64,000 bases of DNA, from contig JBBILO010000002.1 of NCBI GenBank assembly GCA_037444855.1, forward strand, positions 41,697 to 105,696, read 5' to 3'. Within the stretch, counting starts at the first letter, position 1. Every line of letters starts with the position of its first letter. Source of the stretch: JBBILO01 sp037444855. Its GTDB lineage: Bacteria; Patescibacteriota; Microgenomatia; UBA1406; GWC2-37-13. Made by a program: the position numbers and the translations under genes. Positions 44,763 through 54,110 of the stretch are shown one piece after another. The notes under the pieces were generated by a model. That model made no database searches. It had not been told where the DNA came from and saw only the letters and a list, made by a program, of their open reading frames with translations.

Positions 44763-47623
44763 ACGATTATTTACGAATAATTGGGGCAAAGGAACATAAT
44801 CTTAAAAATATTAATCTAGAAATACCAAAAAATAAATTGATTGTTATTACTGGAATTTCCGGTTCTGGAAAATCTTCTCTTGCCTTTGACACGATCTATG
44901 CTGAAGGGCAAAGAAGATATGTCGAGTCACTATCAACATATGCCCGACAATTTTTAGGAGTGATGGATAAGCCGGATGTTGAAAAAATTGAAGGTCTATC
45001 ACCATCAATTTCCATCGATCAAAAAACTGCCTCTCATAATCCTCGCTCAACGGTTGGAACTATTACTGAGATCTATGATTATCTTCGAGTTTTGTTTGCT
45101 CGAATTGGTCATCCTCACTGCTCACGTTGTGGGACTGAGATTACTCGTTTAAGCGTCGATGAAATTGTGATAAAAATTTTAAAGGAAATTGAAAATGAAC
45201 TGACTAATGATCCCATAAAGTTAATTAAATTTATTCTGCTTTCTCCAGTTGTTCGCGAAAAAAAAGGTGAGTTTAAAGATTTATTTGAGAATTTACTAAA
45301 AAAAGGATTTCAAAAGGTGAGAGTTGATGGTTATTTTAAAAAAATATCCAATGAAATAAATTTATTAAAAAATAATCGGCACTCAATTGATGTAGTTATT
45401 GATGAATTAGACCTTAATCTTAAAGATTATCGAGCAAAAAAAGAAAAAATCAAAAAAAAATTATCAGAAATTAGTGAGTTATCCTTAACCCTCTCTCAAG
45501 GTTTGGTTACCCTCTATATTAATGAAAAAAAAGAGATCATCTTTTCAGAAAAATATTCTTGTCCTCTTTGTAATCTTTCAATACCTGAGCTAGAGCCACG
45601 GATGTTTTCTTTTAATTCACCTTTAGGCGCCTGTCAAAGATGTAAAGGACTAGGTGTAGTTTATAAGGTTAATCCGGATTTAGTTTTAAATAAAAATCTC
45701 TCAATCAATGAAGGGGCGATTTTGCCTTTAAACAAAATTTTTTACCAAAATACCTGGTATACCAGATTACTGAAAAAAGCCTTAGAAGAGGAAGGAGTTG
45801 ACATGAATAGACCAGTAAAAGATTTACCTTCTGAGATGATTAAAATTATTCTTTATGGAACTAATAAAGTTTATCGGGTAACCGGCTTTAATCGTCAAGG
45901 CGAAAGAACCGCCATTTTTGAAAAATTTGATGGAATAATCGCCGAAATTGAGCGGCGATTTTTAAACCAAGACAATGCGATTGATTTTGATAAATACATC
46001 AAAGAAGAACTCTGTCCGCTTTGTCAAGGAAATCGTTTATCAGAAATTTCGCTGGCAATTACCATCGATAAAAAAAATATTGCTCAAATTACTGCAAAGA
46101 CAATTACCTTTTTGTTGGATTATTACAAGAACCATTTCTTTGAAAAAATTAGCCATTTTGAGAGAACAATTGCTGAACCCATTATCCGAGAAATTCTCTA
46201 CCGACTTGAATTTTTAGAAAACGTTGGATTGGGATATTTGACTTTAAATCGAGAGGCAAAAACTTTAGCTGGAGGGGAATTACAAAGAATTCGTTTAGCC
46301 TCCCAGATTGGTACAGGATTAACCGGGGTTATTTATGTTTTAGATGAACCCTCAATTGGTTTACATTCTCGCGATGTTGATGCTCTAATTAATACTTTAA
46401 AAAGATTAAGGGATTTGGGTAATACTGTGATTGTCGTTGAGCACGATCGATCAACAATTCTTGCCGCTGACTACTTGGTAGAACTTGGTCCATTAGCTGG
46501 TGAGCAGGGAGGAAAGATTGTTTATAGTGGGACAGTTGAGGGTCTGAAAAAAGCACAGACAATAACATCAAAATATATTTTTGAGAAGAATAAGATTCCA
46601 TTATATAGAAAACCTCTTGTAAAAAAATATGGTGAGCTGATTATCCGCGGCGCCAGCGAGCACAACCTTAAAAAAATTACTGTTCGATTTCCTTTAGGTA
46701 ATTTAATTGGAGTGAGTGGCGTTTCTGGATCCGGTAAATCAACTTTGATTGTTGATACTCTTTATCCCGCTTTAAAATATTATCTGCAAGGTTATTATCA
46801 AGACAAAATTGGTCAACTTGAGAGATTAGAGGGTTATCAATATATAAATCGAGTGTATTTGGTTGATCAATCACCTATTGGGCGAACACCAAGGTCTAAT
46901 CCAGCAACGTATGTAGGTTTTTTTGATGAGATTAGAGCTCTGTTTGCAGAAACTATTGAGGCGAAAATTAAAGGTTTTAACAAAGGGCGTTTTTCTTTTA
47001 ATCTTAAGGGTGGTCGCTGCGAAAAGTGTCAGGGAAGTGGACTTTTAAAGATTGAAATGCAGTTTTTAAGTGATGTTTATGTCACTTGCGATGTTTGTCA
47101 AGGAAGACGTTACAACCAAGAAACCCTTTCAGTTAAATTTAAAGATAAACGGATCGATGAGGTGCTTAAGATGACAGTAAAAGAAGCCAAAGGATTTTTC
47201 GTTAATCATTATCAAGTATTAAAGGGTTTGAGTGAGTTGGATGACATTGGTTTAGGTTATTTAAAATTAGGACAACCGGCAACAACACTTTCTGGAGGAG
47301 AGGCTCAAAGGATCAAGTTAGCAGCAGAATTAATTAAGGGGACAAACGATCATACCATTTATATTCTTGATGAGCCCACGACTGGTTTGCATTTATACGA
47401 TATTGAAAAATTAATAAAGGTTTTTTATCGATTGATTGGTAAAGGTAACACGGTCATTGTTATTGAACATAATGAAGAAGTGTTAAAAAATTGTCAATAT
47501 TTAATCGATTTAGGTCCAGAAGGGGGAGATAAAGGTGGAGAAGTAGTTTATCAGGGGCCAACCGAAGGAATTTGTAAAGAAAAAAAATCTTATACCGGAA
47601 AATATCTAAGAAAATACTTCTGA
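44759..47623 (+). CDS. uvrA: Excinuclease ABC subunit A
   Basis: This 954-residue ABC-type ATPase recognises DNA damage and loads UvrB. Two ATPase modules are seen (Walker A GISGSGKSSLAFDT and GVSGSGKSTLIVDT; signature LAGGELQRIRLA and LSGGEAQRIKLA). Zinc modules CSRC, CPLC/CQRC, CPLCQGNR and CEKC/CDVC are present. Length is normal. It forms an operon with uvrB. Confidence 0.97.
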   Translation: MNDYLRIIGAKEHNLKNINLEIPKNKLIVITGISGSGKSSLAFDTIYAEGQRRYVESLSTYARQFLGVMDKPDVEKIEGLSPSISIDQKTASHNPRSTVGTITEIYDYLRVLFARIGHPHCSRCGTEITRLSVDEIVIKILKEIENELTNDPIKLIKFILLSPVVREKKGEFKDLFENLLKKGFQKVRVDGYFKKISNEINLLKNNRHSIDVVIDELDLNLKDYRAKKEKIKKKLSEISELSLTLSQGLVTLYINEKKEIIFSEKYSCPLCNLSIPELEPRMFSFNSPLGACQRCKGLGVVYKVNPDLVLNKNLSINEGAILPLNKIFYQNTWYTRLLKKALEEEGVDMNRPVKDLPSEMIKIILYGTNKVYRVTGFNRQGERTAIFEKFDGIIAEIERRFLNQDNAIDFDKYIKEELCPLCQGNRLSEISLAITIDKKNIAQITAKTITFLLDYYKNHFFEKISHFERTIAEPIIREILYRLEFLENVGLGYLTLNREAKTLAGGELQRIRLASQIGTGLTGVIYVLDEPSIGLHSRDVDALINTLKRLRDLGNTVIVVEHDRSTILAADYLVELGPLAGEQGGKIVYSGTVEGLKKAQTITSKYIFEKNKIPLYRKPLVKKYGELIIRGASEHNLKKITVRFPLGNLIGVSGVSGSGKSTLIVDTLYPALKYYLQGYYQDKIGQLERLEGYQYINRVYLVDQSPIGRTPRSNPATYVGFFDEIRALFAETIEAKIKGFNKGRFSFNLKGGRCEKCQGSGLLKIEMQFLSDVYVTCDVCQGRRYNQETLSVKFKDKRIDEVLKMTVKEAKGFFVNHYQVLKGLSELDDIGLGYLKLGQPATTLSGGEAQRIKLAAELIKGTNDHTIYILDEPTTGLHLYDIEKLIKVFYRLIGKGNTVIVIEHNEEVLKNCQYLIDLGPEGGDKGGEVVYQGPTEGICKEKKSYTGKYLRKYF

Positions 47624-48020
47624 ATGTTGATTAAATCTTTATAAATAAATACAATAAAAAAATAAATAATAATAAATAAAGAATAATCAAATAAGATGGA
47701 AATACAGCAAAAATACCTTGCCAATTAAAAACTAAAGATTAATGATTAAAAATTGTCGAAATTAAATTCGAGAAATAAATGTAAATTTAGATGTTTATTA
47801 TTTAGACTAATATAATCGCCTAAAATTCTAAAAAACCTGGCATAATTAAAGATATCTCTTGACGCCGGTCGTGATCAAGATGCTGGATGAAAATCTAACG
47901 ATCAAATGATTCTTTTAAAATCTCGTAGTCACCTTTATAAGTTTTATTGGTTATTGATTGATTGGTTTATTGGTGAACTTTTTTAATTAATTAAAAATCA
48001 AATACGATAAAATTATAATC
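47624..48020. repeat. Gene-free spacer with weak repeat copy C
   Basis: This 397-bp gap after uvrA has no ORF. Around 47667-47718 it holds AATAATAAATAAAG words and GATGGAAATAC at 47695-47705, matching the family at 9438 and 25863. A more GC-balanced island at 47868-47910 has no recognised fold. TAGTCACCTT near 47926 is the reverse complement of a word near 53270. TATAAT at 48014-48019 touches the next start codon. Confidence 0.45.
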
Positions 48021-49859
48021 ATGAAGATAAGAAAAATTATTTTTTTATTTTTTTTGATTCTATTTTTTACTTTGTCACTTAGTGTCAATGCCCAAGAAAA
48101 AAAATACTCAGTTGATTATTCTTTTGTTTATCGACCCGATTTCATTAATTATTCGAAAACTGAAGTTTTTTGGTCAATTAAAATTACTCATCTTTTTTCC
48201 GATGTTTACGTGAAAAACTTTCGAGTTGTTTTTCCGGTATCTTTTGCTGTCGAAGATATTAAGGCGAGGAATGAAAATGAAGACTTAGAAATGGTTATGG
48301 AGAAAAAAGATAAAAATTATCAAATAACAATTAACTTAAAAAATCCTCGAATTGGTAAAGGTTCTGTAAACAATATTTATCTTTCATTTATTCAAAAGAA
48401 TCTTTTTAAAAAAATTGGCAATATTACTGAAGGGTTTATCCCAACAATTAATGACCCTAATGTTAACACATATCAAATACTTCTTAAAATTCCAGTAGAC
48501 TATTCTCAAAAAATCTCCCTAGCAAAACCAAAACCAGACAAAATTGAGATAGGCGGGAGTTACCAAAATATTTATTGGTTTAATCCAAAAGAAAAAACAA
48601 TCTACGCCGTCTTTGGCGATGAACAGTATTATCAATATCGTATCAATTATCAACTTAAAAATTCTGGGCTATCGCCCAGTTACTTTTCTATCGCTCTTAT
48701 TCCAGAGACTTCAAATCAGATAATTTATTTAGATCGATTATCGCCGCTTCCCAATGATGTTTATTTAGATGATGATGGAAATTTAATCGCCAAGTATTTA
48801 CTTCTACCAATGGCAAAAAAAACCATCGAATTAGAAGGTAAAGTAAAAATAACAGCTAAGATGAATCAACAATTTGTTGAATTCGAAAGAAAAAATATAA
48901 GTAGACAAAAAAATTATCTTTTATCCAGCAGTCGTTATTGGAAGATTAATTCAAGACCACCTGCGCTTTCAAAAGATCCTAAAAGCATTTATCAATTTGT
49001 TTTAAATTATTTAGATTATGACTATGATCTTATTGATCAAAATATTCCACGATATGGAGCAGAAAAAATCCTTCAAGAGAAAAAATCTGGTATGTGTTTG
49101 GATTATACTGATTTGTTCGTTGCTTTGGCTCGAGAAAGTGGTTTATATAGTCGAGCCGTGATTGGTTATGGTTATTCTTTGGATAAACGACTAAGACCAC
49201 TTTCCTTGCAAGGTGATGTTCTTCATGCTTGGCCTGAATATTATGCTTATGAAAAAGGAATCTGGCAGACTATTGATCCAACTTGGGAAGATACTTCTGG
49301 GATTGACTATTTCCATTCTCTAGATCTAAATCATATTGCTTTTGTCGTTTACGGAAAAAATGATGATCGGCCAGCACCGGCTGGATTTTATCGTGAGGAT
49401 AAAGGGCAAAAAATCTTTATTCAACCAACGGATCAAAAACCAAAAGAAATAATTAAAATCAAGTTTGGTAACTTAAAATTACCGGAAAAAATTTTTGGCA
49501 ATCAACAAATTAAAGGTAAAGGGGAGATCATTAATCAAAGTAACGTTTATCTTTACCGTCTGCCTGTATCAATGAGATCGCAATTATTAGATTTTAAAAT
49601 CAACCCACAAACAATTGAAATCATTCCCCCTTTGGGAAAAACAGAGTTTGATTATCAGATTAAACTTAAAAAAAATGTTCAAAATTTTTTTGCGCCAAAA
49701 ACAGATCGAGTCCAGTTGAGAGTCGTTGATTATTTAAGTGAAACAAAAGAGATAAAAATTATTCCCATCCCTTACTTTATTTCCATTCTAATATTGGTAT
49801 TATCTTTAGCGATTGTTTTTTGCTTTTTATTCATAAAATATATTATTTTTAAGAGATGA
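48021..49859 (+). CDS. Exported transglutaminase-like cysteine protease domain protein
   Basis: The 612-residue protein has a signal peptide (1-24), an N-terminal beta-rich region of about 290 residues, and a transglutaminase-like core with the triad Cys359 (SGMCLDYTD), His402 (VLHAWPEYY) and Asp419 (TIDPTWED). A beta-sandwich C-terminal part and a TM helix at about 588-608 anchor it, with its catalytic domain outside the cell. Such domains cleave or crosslink peptides; the actual substrate is unknown. It interrupts the uvrBA-uvrC series and overlaps uvrC by 4 bp. Confidence 0.82.
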   Translation: MKIRKIIFLFFLILFFTLSLSVNAQEKKYSVDYSFVYRPDFINYSKTEVFWSIKITHLFSDVYVKNFRVVFPVSFAVEDIKARNENEDLEMVMEKKDKNYQITINLKNPRIGKGSVNNIYLSFIQKNLFKKIGNITEGFIPTINDPNVNTYQILLKIPVDYSQKISLAKPKPDKIEIGGSYQNIYWFNPKEKTIYAVFGDEQYYQYRINYQLKNSGLSPSYFSIALIPETSNQIIYLDRLSPLPNDVYLDDDGNLIAKYLLLPMAKKTIELEGKVKITAKMNQQFVEFERKNISRQKNYLLSSSRYWKINSRPPALSKDPKSIYQFVLNYLDYDYDLIDQNIPRYGAEKILQEKKSGMCLDYTDLFVALARESGLYSRAVIGYGYSLDKRLRPLSLQGDVLHAWPEYYAYEKGIWQTIDPTWEDTSGIDYFHSLDLNHIAFVVYGKNDDRPAPAGFYREDKGQKIFIQPTDQKPKEIIKIKFGNLKLPEKIFGNQQIKGKGEIINQSNVYLYRLPVSMRSQLLDFKINPQTIEIIPPLGKTEFDYQIKLKKNVQNFFAPKTDRVQLRVVDYLSETKEIKIIPIPYFISILILVLSLAIVFCFLFIKYIIFKR

Positions 49860-51133
49860 TTAATAAAACTGTTTTAAAAACTATTCCTTCAACTGTCGGC
49901 GTCTATCTTTTTAAGAAAAAAAAGGAAGTTTTATATATCGGTAAATCAGTTAACGTTAAGTCACGGATTGCCAATCATCTTCAATCGGCAAAAAATAATC
50001 CTAAAGAAAATCTTCTTATACAAGAAGCCGATAGGATCTCAGTTTATTCTCTTGATTCTGAATTTAAAGCGATTCTTCTTGAGTCAGAATTAATTAAAAA
50101 ATATCAACCTAAATACAATGTTCGCTGGTTAGATGATAAAGATTTCTTGTATATAAAAATTAATTTAAAAGATGAATTTCCAAAACCAGTTTTAGTCAGA
50201 AAAGAAAACGATAATGAATCCATTTATTTTGGACCATTTTCGTCAAAAAGAGAAAGTTTAATGATTTTAAGAGAGTTTAGAAAAGTAGTCCCTTTTTGCA
50301 CCGAAAAAAAAATCAGCATGAAACCTTGTTTTTATTCAAAAATTGGATTGTGCAATCCTTGTCCTAATTTTATAAATTCACTAACGGGTATTAATGAAAA
50401 AAAAAGACATCAAAGGCTATATCGAAAAAATATTAATAATTTAATTCAATTATTAAAAGGAAACTTTGTTCAGATAACAAAAAAATATTTCAAAGAGATT
50501 AATCAGTTTTCAAAAAAAAATGAATTTGAAAAGGCGCTTGTCTTAAGAGAAAAAATAAAAACTCTTAATTTCTTGCTTAATGAAAAAAAAATTAATATCG
50601 ATCTTAATAGTGAAATAGAAAAAGAAAATTTGTTAGAAAAGTTAACCGCTTTCTTAAGAAAATATTTACCGGTAAAGGCTTTAAGTCGAATCGAAGGCTA
50701 TGATGTTAGCGATTTCTCTTTCCAAGAAGCAGCGGCATCGATGGTAGTTTTTATCGATGGCTATCCGGATAAAAGTCAGTATCGTCGCTTCCGACTTAAA
50801 ACGAGTGAATCAGATATTCAAATGATTCGAGAAACAATTGAGAGAAGATTAAAGAATAAATGGCCGATACCAGATTTAATGGTTGTTGATGGCGGAGTAC
50901 CTCAATTAAGGGTCGCTCAAACGATCATTCAACAAATGAGATTGCAAATCGCAGCTGTTGGTTTAGCAAAGAATCCCGATCGGTTGATCATTATGAATAA
51001 TGATATTATTAAAAAAATACTCCTTAAAAATATTCCTGGGGGAGAAATTTTAATTAATTTAAGGAATGAAGCCCATCGTTTTGCAAGAAAGTATCATTTG
51101 TTTTTAAGAACCAAGAAATTTTTTTTAAATTAA
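49856..51133 (+). CDS. uvrC: Excinuclease ABC subunit C, short form without helix-hairpin-helix tail
   Basis: UvrC makes both incisions in nucleotide excision repair. The 425-residue protein has the GIY-YIG nuclease (GVYLF to LYIGKSVNVKSRI, residues 15-38), four cysteines at 148, 158, 166 and 169 that match the iron-sulfur cluster pattern, a UVR helix near 220-240 and the RNase H-like endonuclease domain (IEGYDVSDFS, VVDGGVPQL, NEAHRFARKYH). It stops right after this domain, where about 150-200 residues with the DNA-binding HhH pair usually follow. The next gene starts 15 bp later, so the tail is truly absent here. Confidence 0.9.
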   Translation: MINKTVLKTIPSTVGVYLFKKKKEVLYIGKSVNVKSRIANHLQSAKNNPKENLLIQEADRISVYSLDSEFKAILLESELIKKYQPKYNVRWLDDKDFLYIKINLKDEFPKPVLVRKENDNESIYFGPFSSKRESLMILREFRKVVPFCTEKKISMKPCFYSKIGLCNPCPNFINSLTGINEKKRHQRLYRKNINNLIQLLKGNFVQITKKYFKEINQFSKKNEFEKALVLREKIKTLNFLLNEKKINIDLNSEIEKENLLEKLTAFLRKYLPVKALSRIEGYDVSDFSFQEAAASMVVFIDGYPDKSQYRRFRLKTSESDIQMIRETIERRLKNKWPIPDLMVVDGGVPQLRVAQTIIQQMRLQIAAVGLAKNPDRLIIMNNDIIKKILLKNIPGGEILINLRNEAHRFARKYHLFLRTKKFFLN

Positions 51134-51148
51134 AGTAAAATAATAAAT

Positions 51149-51547
51149 ATGAAAAAAATTAGTCGAATGCTAATTTTTTCTGGATTAAGTATTTTTACTC
51201 TGACTCTTTTTAATCCTTCATTTAAGGTCCTCGGCGATTTTAGAAATTTTATTTATTTAACAATCCTAGTTGCTATTGTTTATTATTTACTTATTCCGGT
51301 ATTAAAACTCATTTTTTTGCCGATAAATATTCTTACTCTAGGCTTTTTTTCCTTTATCCTTTATGTATTTATCTTCAACTTAGCGATTAATTATCTTCAT
51401 CTGGCGTCAATTACGAGTTGGGATTTCCCTGGGTTTTCATCAGAATTCCTCATTGTTCCGAGATTGGTCATAAATGAATTTTATAATCGTATACTATCCG
51501 CTTTTTATGTTTCTTTTTTTATTAGTTTATTAGAGTCTATTGTATGA
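51149..51547 (+). CDS. Small four-helix membrane protein (phage holin IV / YvlD-like)
   Basis: The 132-residue protein has four hydrophobic helices and the block YYLLIPVLKLIFLPINILTLGFFSFILYVFI without its longest run broken, typical of the family named after a mycobacteriophage holin and of YvlD. The molecular role is unknown. It overlaps secG by 4 bp. Confidence 0.75.
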   Translation: MKKISRMLIFSGLSIFTLTLFNPSFKVLGDFRNFIYLTILVAIVYYLLIPVLKLIFLPINILTLGFFSFILYVFIFNLAINYLHLASITSWDFPGFSSEFLIVPRLVINEFYNRILSAFYVSFFISLLESIV

Positions 51548-51762
51548 AAAATATGATTTTAATTATTAATATTGTTGTTTCCGTAATTGTTATCTTTTTA
51601 ATATTAATTCAAGGCAAAGGAGCTGGTTTAGGAAGCGCGTGGGGTGGTGGAGGAGAACTTTTCCAAACTCGAAGGGGGATTGAAAAGGTTGTTTTTAGAT
51701 TAACCATTTTTTTCGTCATTTTATTTTATGCCCTTTCCCTACTAATTTTTTTAAAAAAATAA
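51544..51762 (+). CDS. secG: Preprotein translocase subunit SecG
   Basis: This 72-residue protein of the SecYEG channel has two TM helices with the conserved loop LIQGKGAGLGSAWGGGGE between them, then FQTRRGIEKV. It is complete and sits 3 bp before the solute-binding protein. Confidence 0.92.
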   Translation: MKNMILIINIVVSVIVIFLILIQGKGAGLGSAWGGGGELFQTRRGIEKVVFRLTIFFVILFYALSLLIFLKK

Positions 51763-51765
51763 AGA

Positions 51766-53112
51766 ATGAAGACCTTCCGATATTTTTATTGGTTAATAAT
51801 AGAGTTTGTTAAGAAATATTTCACCGTAATTCTTGTCACATTTCTTATCAGCTTCATTTTTATTACTTTTTTCCTTCATTCACTAAAAAAATTTCTCTTC
51901 GTTGAAAAAAAAATTGGTTATGTGGGTAGTTTTGTTTATCCAAAAATTCCTGATGATGTTCTGGCTTTGATATCAAATCCGCTTTTGATGATAAACGATA
52001 AAGGAGAATATATACCGGTTTTACTCTCGTCTTGGGAAATAAAAGATAATTTTAAAACTTATCGGTTAGTTTTGAAAAAGGATATTTTATGGAATGATGG
52101 TCAAGAAATTTTTACTGATGATATTAATTTTAATTTTAGTGGAGCCGAAGTGAAAAGTATTGATAAAAAAACTCTCTTGATTAGATTTAAACAACCGACA
52201 CCAAATTTTTTAAATTATTTGACCCAACCGATTTTGAAAAAAAATTTAATTGGCGCTGTTGGCAAATATAAAATTAGTCGCTATCGACTAAAGGAAGGAA
52301 TTTTCAAAGAAATCTATCTCTTACCTAATTTAGACAATCTCCCTACATTAAGTTATAAATTTTATCCCACCGAAGAAGAAATGGTCATCAATTACAAATT
52401 AGGGAAAATAAACCAGATGATTTTAAAAAATAAAAATTTATCTGATAGTTTTAAGAAGTGGAAGAATACCAGAATTACTCAAATGATAGATTATCGATCG
52501 ATGATGATTATTTTTTTTAATCATCAAAAAAAATTTTTCGAAAATAAAGAATTTAGAAAGATTTTAAAAGATGGGATTAATAAAAATGATTTTCGAGAAG
52601 TTGGAGTAAGCAATTCAACCCCCATTAGCATTAATTCATATTATCACAATTCATTGGAAAACCATAGTTTTTACTCTCCTGACTTGGTTAAGGAGTTTGT
52701 CATAAATAATTTTTTATCTAAAGGAAAAAAAACTCTTACTCTAAAATTATTTACTTTCTATGATTATTATCAGATCGCTGAAATTATTAAAAATCAGTTC
52801 AAAGAAGTAGGAATTGATGTGAGTATAAATTTTATCCGTGATAAAATACCAGATGATTTCGATTTATTTTTAACTTTATGGGAAATACCATCAGTAGAAG
52901 ATCAATATCTTTATTGGCATTCACAGCAAAAAACGACTAATATTAGCCGCTATAGCAACATTCGTGTTGATAAAGAATTAGAGGAATTAAGACTAAGAAC
53001 AGATATTAAAGAAAAACGAAAAATTGCCTATGAACTTCAAAAACTTTTTAATGATGATCCTCCAGCAATTTTCTTATATCAACCCTATATTTATCTTATT
53101 GAAAGAAAGTAG
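51766..53112 (+). CDS. ABC-type peptide solute-binding protein (SBP_bac_5), short
   Basis: The 448-residue protein has an uncleaved N-terminal TM anchor (about 18-40) and OppA/DppA-type features: LLSSWEIKDNFKTYRLVLKKDILWNDGQ, then FTDDINF and, near the C-terminus, a block with RTDIKEKRKIAYELQKLFNDDPP. It is shorter than usual (about 530), with the central lobe reduced. No permease or ATPase gene is nearby. It may work with a transporter encoded elsewhere or as a chaperone-like receptor. The secG linkage hints at a secretion-related role; this is inference. Confidence 0.8.
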   Translation: MKTFRYFYWLIIEFVKKYFTVILVTFLISFIFITFFLHSLKKFLFVEKKIGYVGSFVYPKIPDDVLALISNPLLMINDKGEYIPVLLSSWEIKDNFKTYRLVLKKDILWNDGQEIFTDDINFNFSGAEVKSIDKKTLLIRFKQPTPNFLNYLTQPILKKNLIGAVGKYKISRYRLKEGIFKEIYLLPNLDNLPTLSYKFYPTEEEMVINYKLGKINQMILKNKNLSDSFKKWKNTRITQMIDYRSMMIIFFNHQKKFFENKEFRKILKDGINKNDFREVGVSNSTPISINSYYHNSLENHSFYSPDLVKEFVINNFLSKGKKTLTLKLFTFYDYYQIAEIIKNQFKEVGIDVSINFIRDKIPDDFDLFLTLWEIPSVEDQYLYWHSQQKTTNISRYSNIRVDKELEELRLRTDIKEKRKIAYELQKLFNDDPPAIFLYQPYIYLIERK

Positions 53113-53583
53113 CTGTTAAAAAAGAAGCCTTAAAATTATGATTTTAAAGATTTAGTCGAAATCTTTTATAAGCTGTTTGCTATTATTAGGAGATTCAAGA
53201 TTATCATAAATTTAATATTTGTTTTAGAGCCACGGCTTGTTGTGATTTTGATTGTTGGCGCTAAAAAGTAAGGTGACTATCTGATTTTTGAACGATGTTT
53301 TTAAATTCTTTAACCGCTTTATTTTCTTTAATTCATCTCGGTATATTATAAATTCTTGCCATTTTGTCAGATCGTGATTATTCCTTTTTCTTAATTAATG
53401 AGATGGAGCAATATCTATACGCCATAAATTAACTTTGGCTTTTTCTTTGGAAAGTCCACGCGGTCAAAGTCTGGCTACTAATATCTGGAAAGCGTCTTGT
53501 TAGGGGATTTTTCATAAATTCTTTTTATTTAAAAGCGGTTTTAGTCATATTTTTATAAAACTCATTTAGAGATAATTTTGTTC
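53113..53583. other. Gene-free spacer before the tRNA cluster
   Basis: The 471-bp gap shows no credible ORF on either strand and no recognised ncRNA. GGTGACTATCTGA near 53270 resembles 42605-42617. The word GGAAAGTCC at 53449-53457 matches an RNase P RNA core word, but the rest of that RNA was not found. Confidence 0.5.
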
Positions 53584-53674
53584 TGGTGCCGGGAGAGGGA
53601 CTCGAACCCTCACCCCCGATTTAACGGGGACAGGATTTTAAGTCCTGCTTGTCTACCAATTCCAACATCCCGGC
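53584..53674 (-). tRNA. tRNA-Leu (UAA)
   Basis: This is a class II tRNA with a long variable arm (CCCCGTTAAATCGGGG). Acceptor GCCGGGA pairs with TCCCGGC, and the anticodon loop contains TAA. The discriminator is A, and CCA is encoded at 53584-53586, unlike the other tRNAs in the window. Confidence 0.94.
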
Positions 53675-53681
53675 TTTTTTG

Positions 53682-53770
53682 TGGGCGAGAGAGGATTTGA
53701 ACCTCCATCCCTCCGACTCGGAGAGACAGCCTCCTCAAGGCTGCGCGTCTGCCAATTCCGCCACTCGCCC
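53682..53770 (-). tRNA. tRNA-Leu (GAG)
   Basis: This is a class II tRNA with acceptor GGGCGAG/CTCGCCC, anticodon stem CAGCC/GGCTG enclosing TTGAGGA (anticodon GAG), and a long variable arm with CTCTCCGA/TCGGAGGG-type pairing. No CCA is encoded. It is 7 bp upstream of tRNA-Leu(UAA). Confidence 0.94.
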
Positions 53771-53841
53771 TTCAACTATTTTATTATTTCAAAATGACCG
53801 ATTCAACTAATTTTAGATTCTGTCGATTTTAACTAAATTAG

Positions 53842-53913
53842 TGCCCCCAGGAAGAATCGAACTTCCATCTTGGCCTTAGAAGGGCCCTGCTCTATCCGTT
53901 GAGCTATGGGGGC
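53842..53913 (-). tRNA. tRNA-Arg (UCU)
   Basis: Acceptor GCCCCCA pairs with TGGGGGC, the D-arm is GCTC/GAGC, and the anticodon loop CTTCTAA gives anticodon TCT. The discriminator is A, and CCA is not encoded. The outermost anticodon-stem pair looks mismatched. Confidence 0.92.
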
Positions 53914-53921
53914 ATGGTTTG

Positions 53922-53993
53922 AGCCGAGACGGGGGGTCGAACCCCGAACCTGCTGTTTACAAAACAGCTGCTCTGCCATTGAGCTATCTCGGC
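53922..53993 (-). tRNA. tRNA-Thr (UGU)
   Basis: Acceptor GCCGAGA pairs with TCTCGGC, and the anticodon stem GCTGT/ACAGC encloses TTTGTAA with anticodon TGT. The discriminator is U, and CCA is not encoded. It is the most upstream gene of the four-tRNA minus-strand cluster. Confidence 0.95.
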
Positions 53994-54110
53994 ATTTGTT
54001 TTAAATACTTTTACTTAATATTTTAACAAAAAAATAAACAATTAACATAAACATCAAACCAAATAATCATCTACTTGTTTTTCGATCTTAATTTATGATA
54101 AATTAAATTT

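Noticed and set aside
53449..53457. GGAAAGTCC word suggesting RNase P RNA
   Set aside because: Only one core word matches; no second conserved region, no ACAGAA-type block and no long pairing could be found within the gap on either strand.
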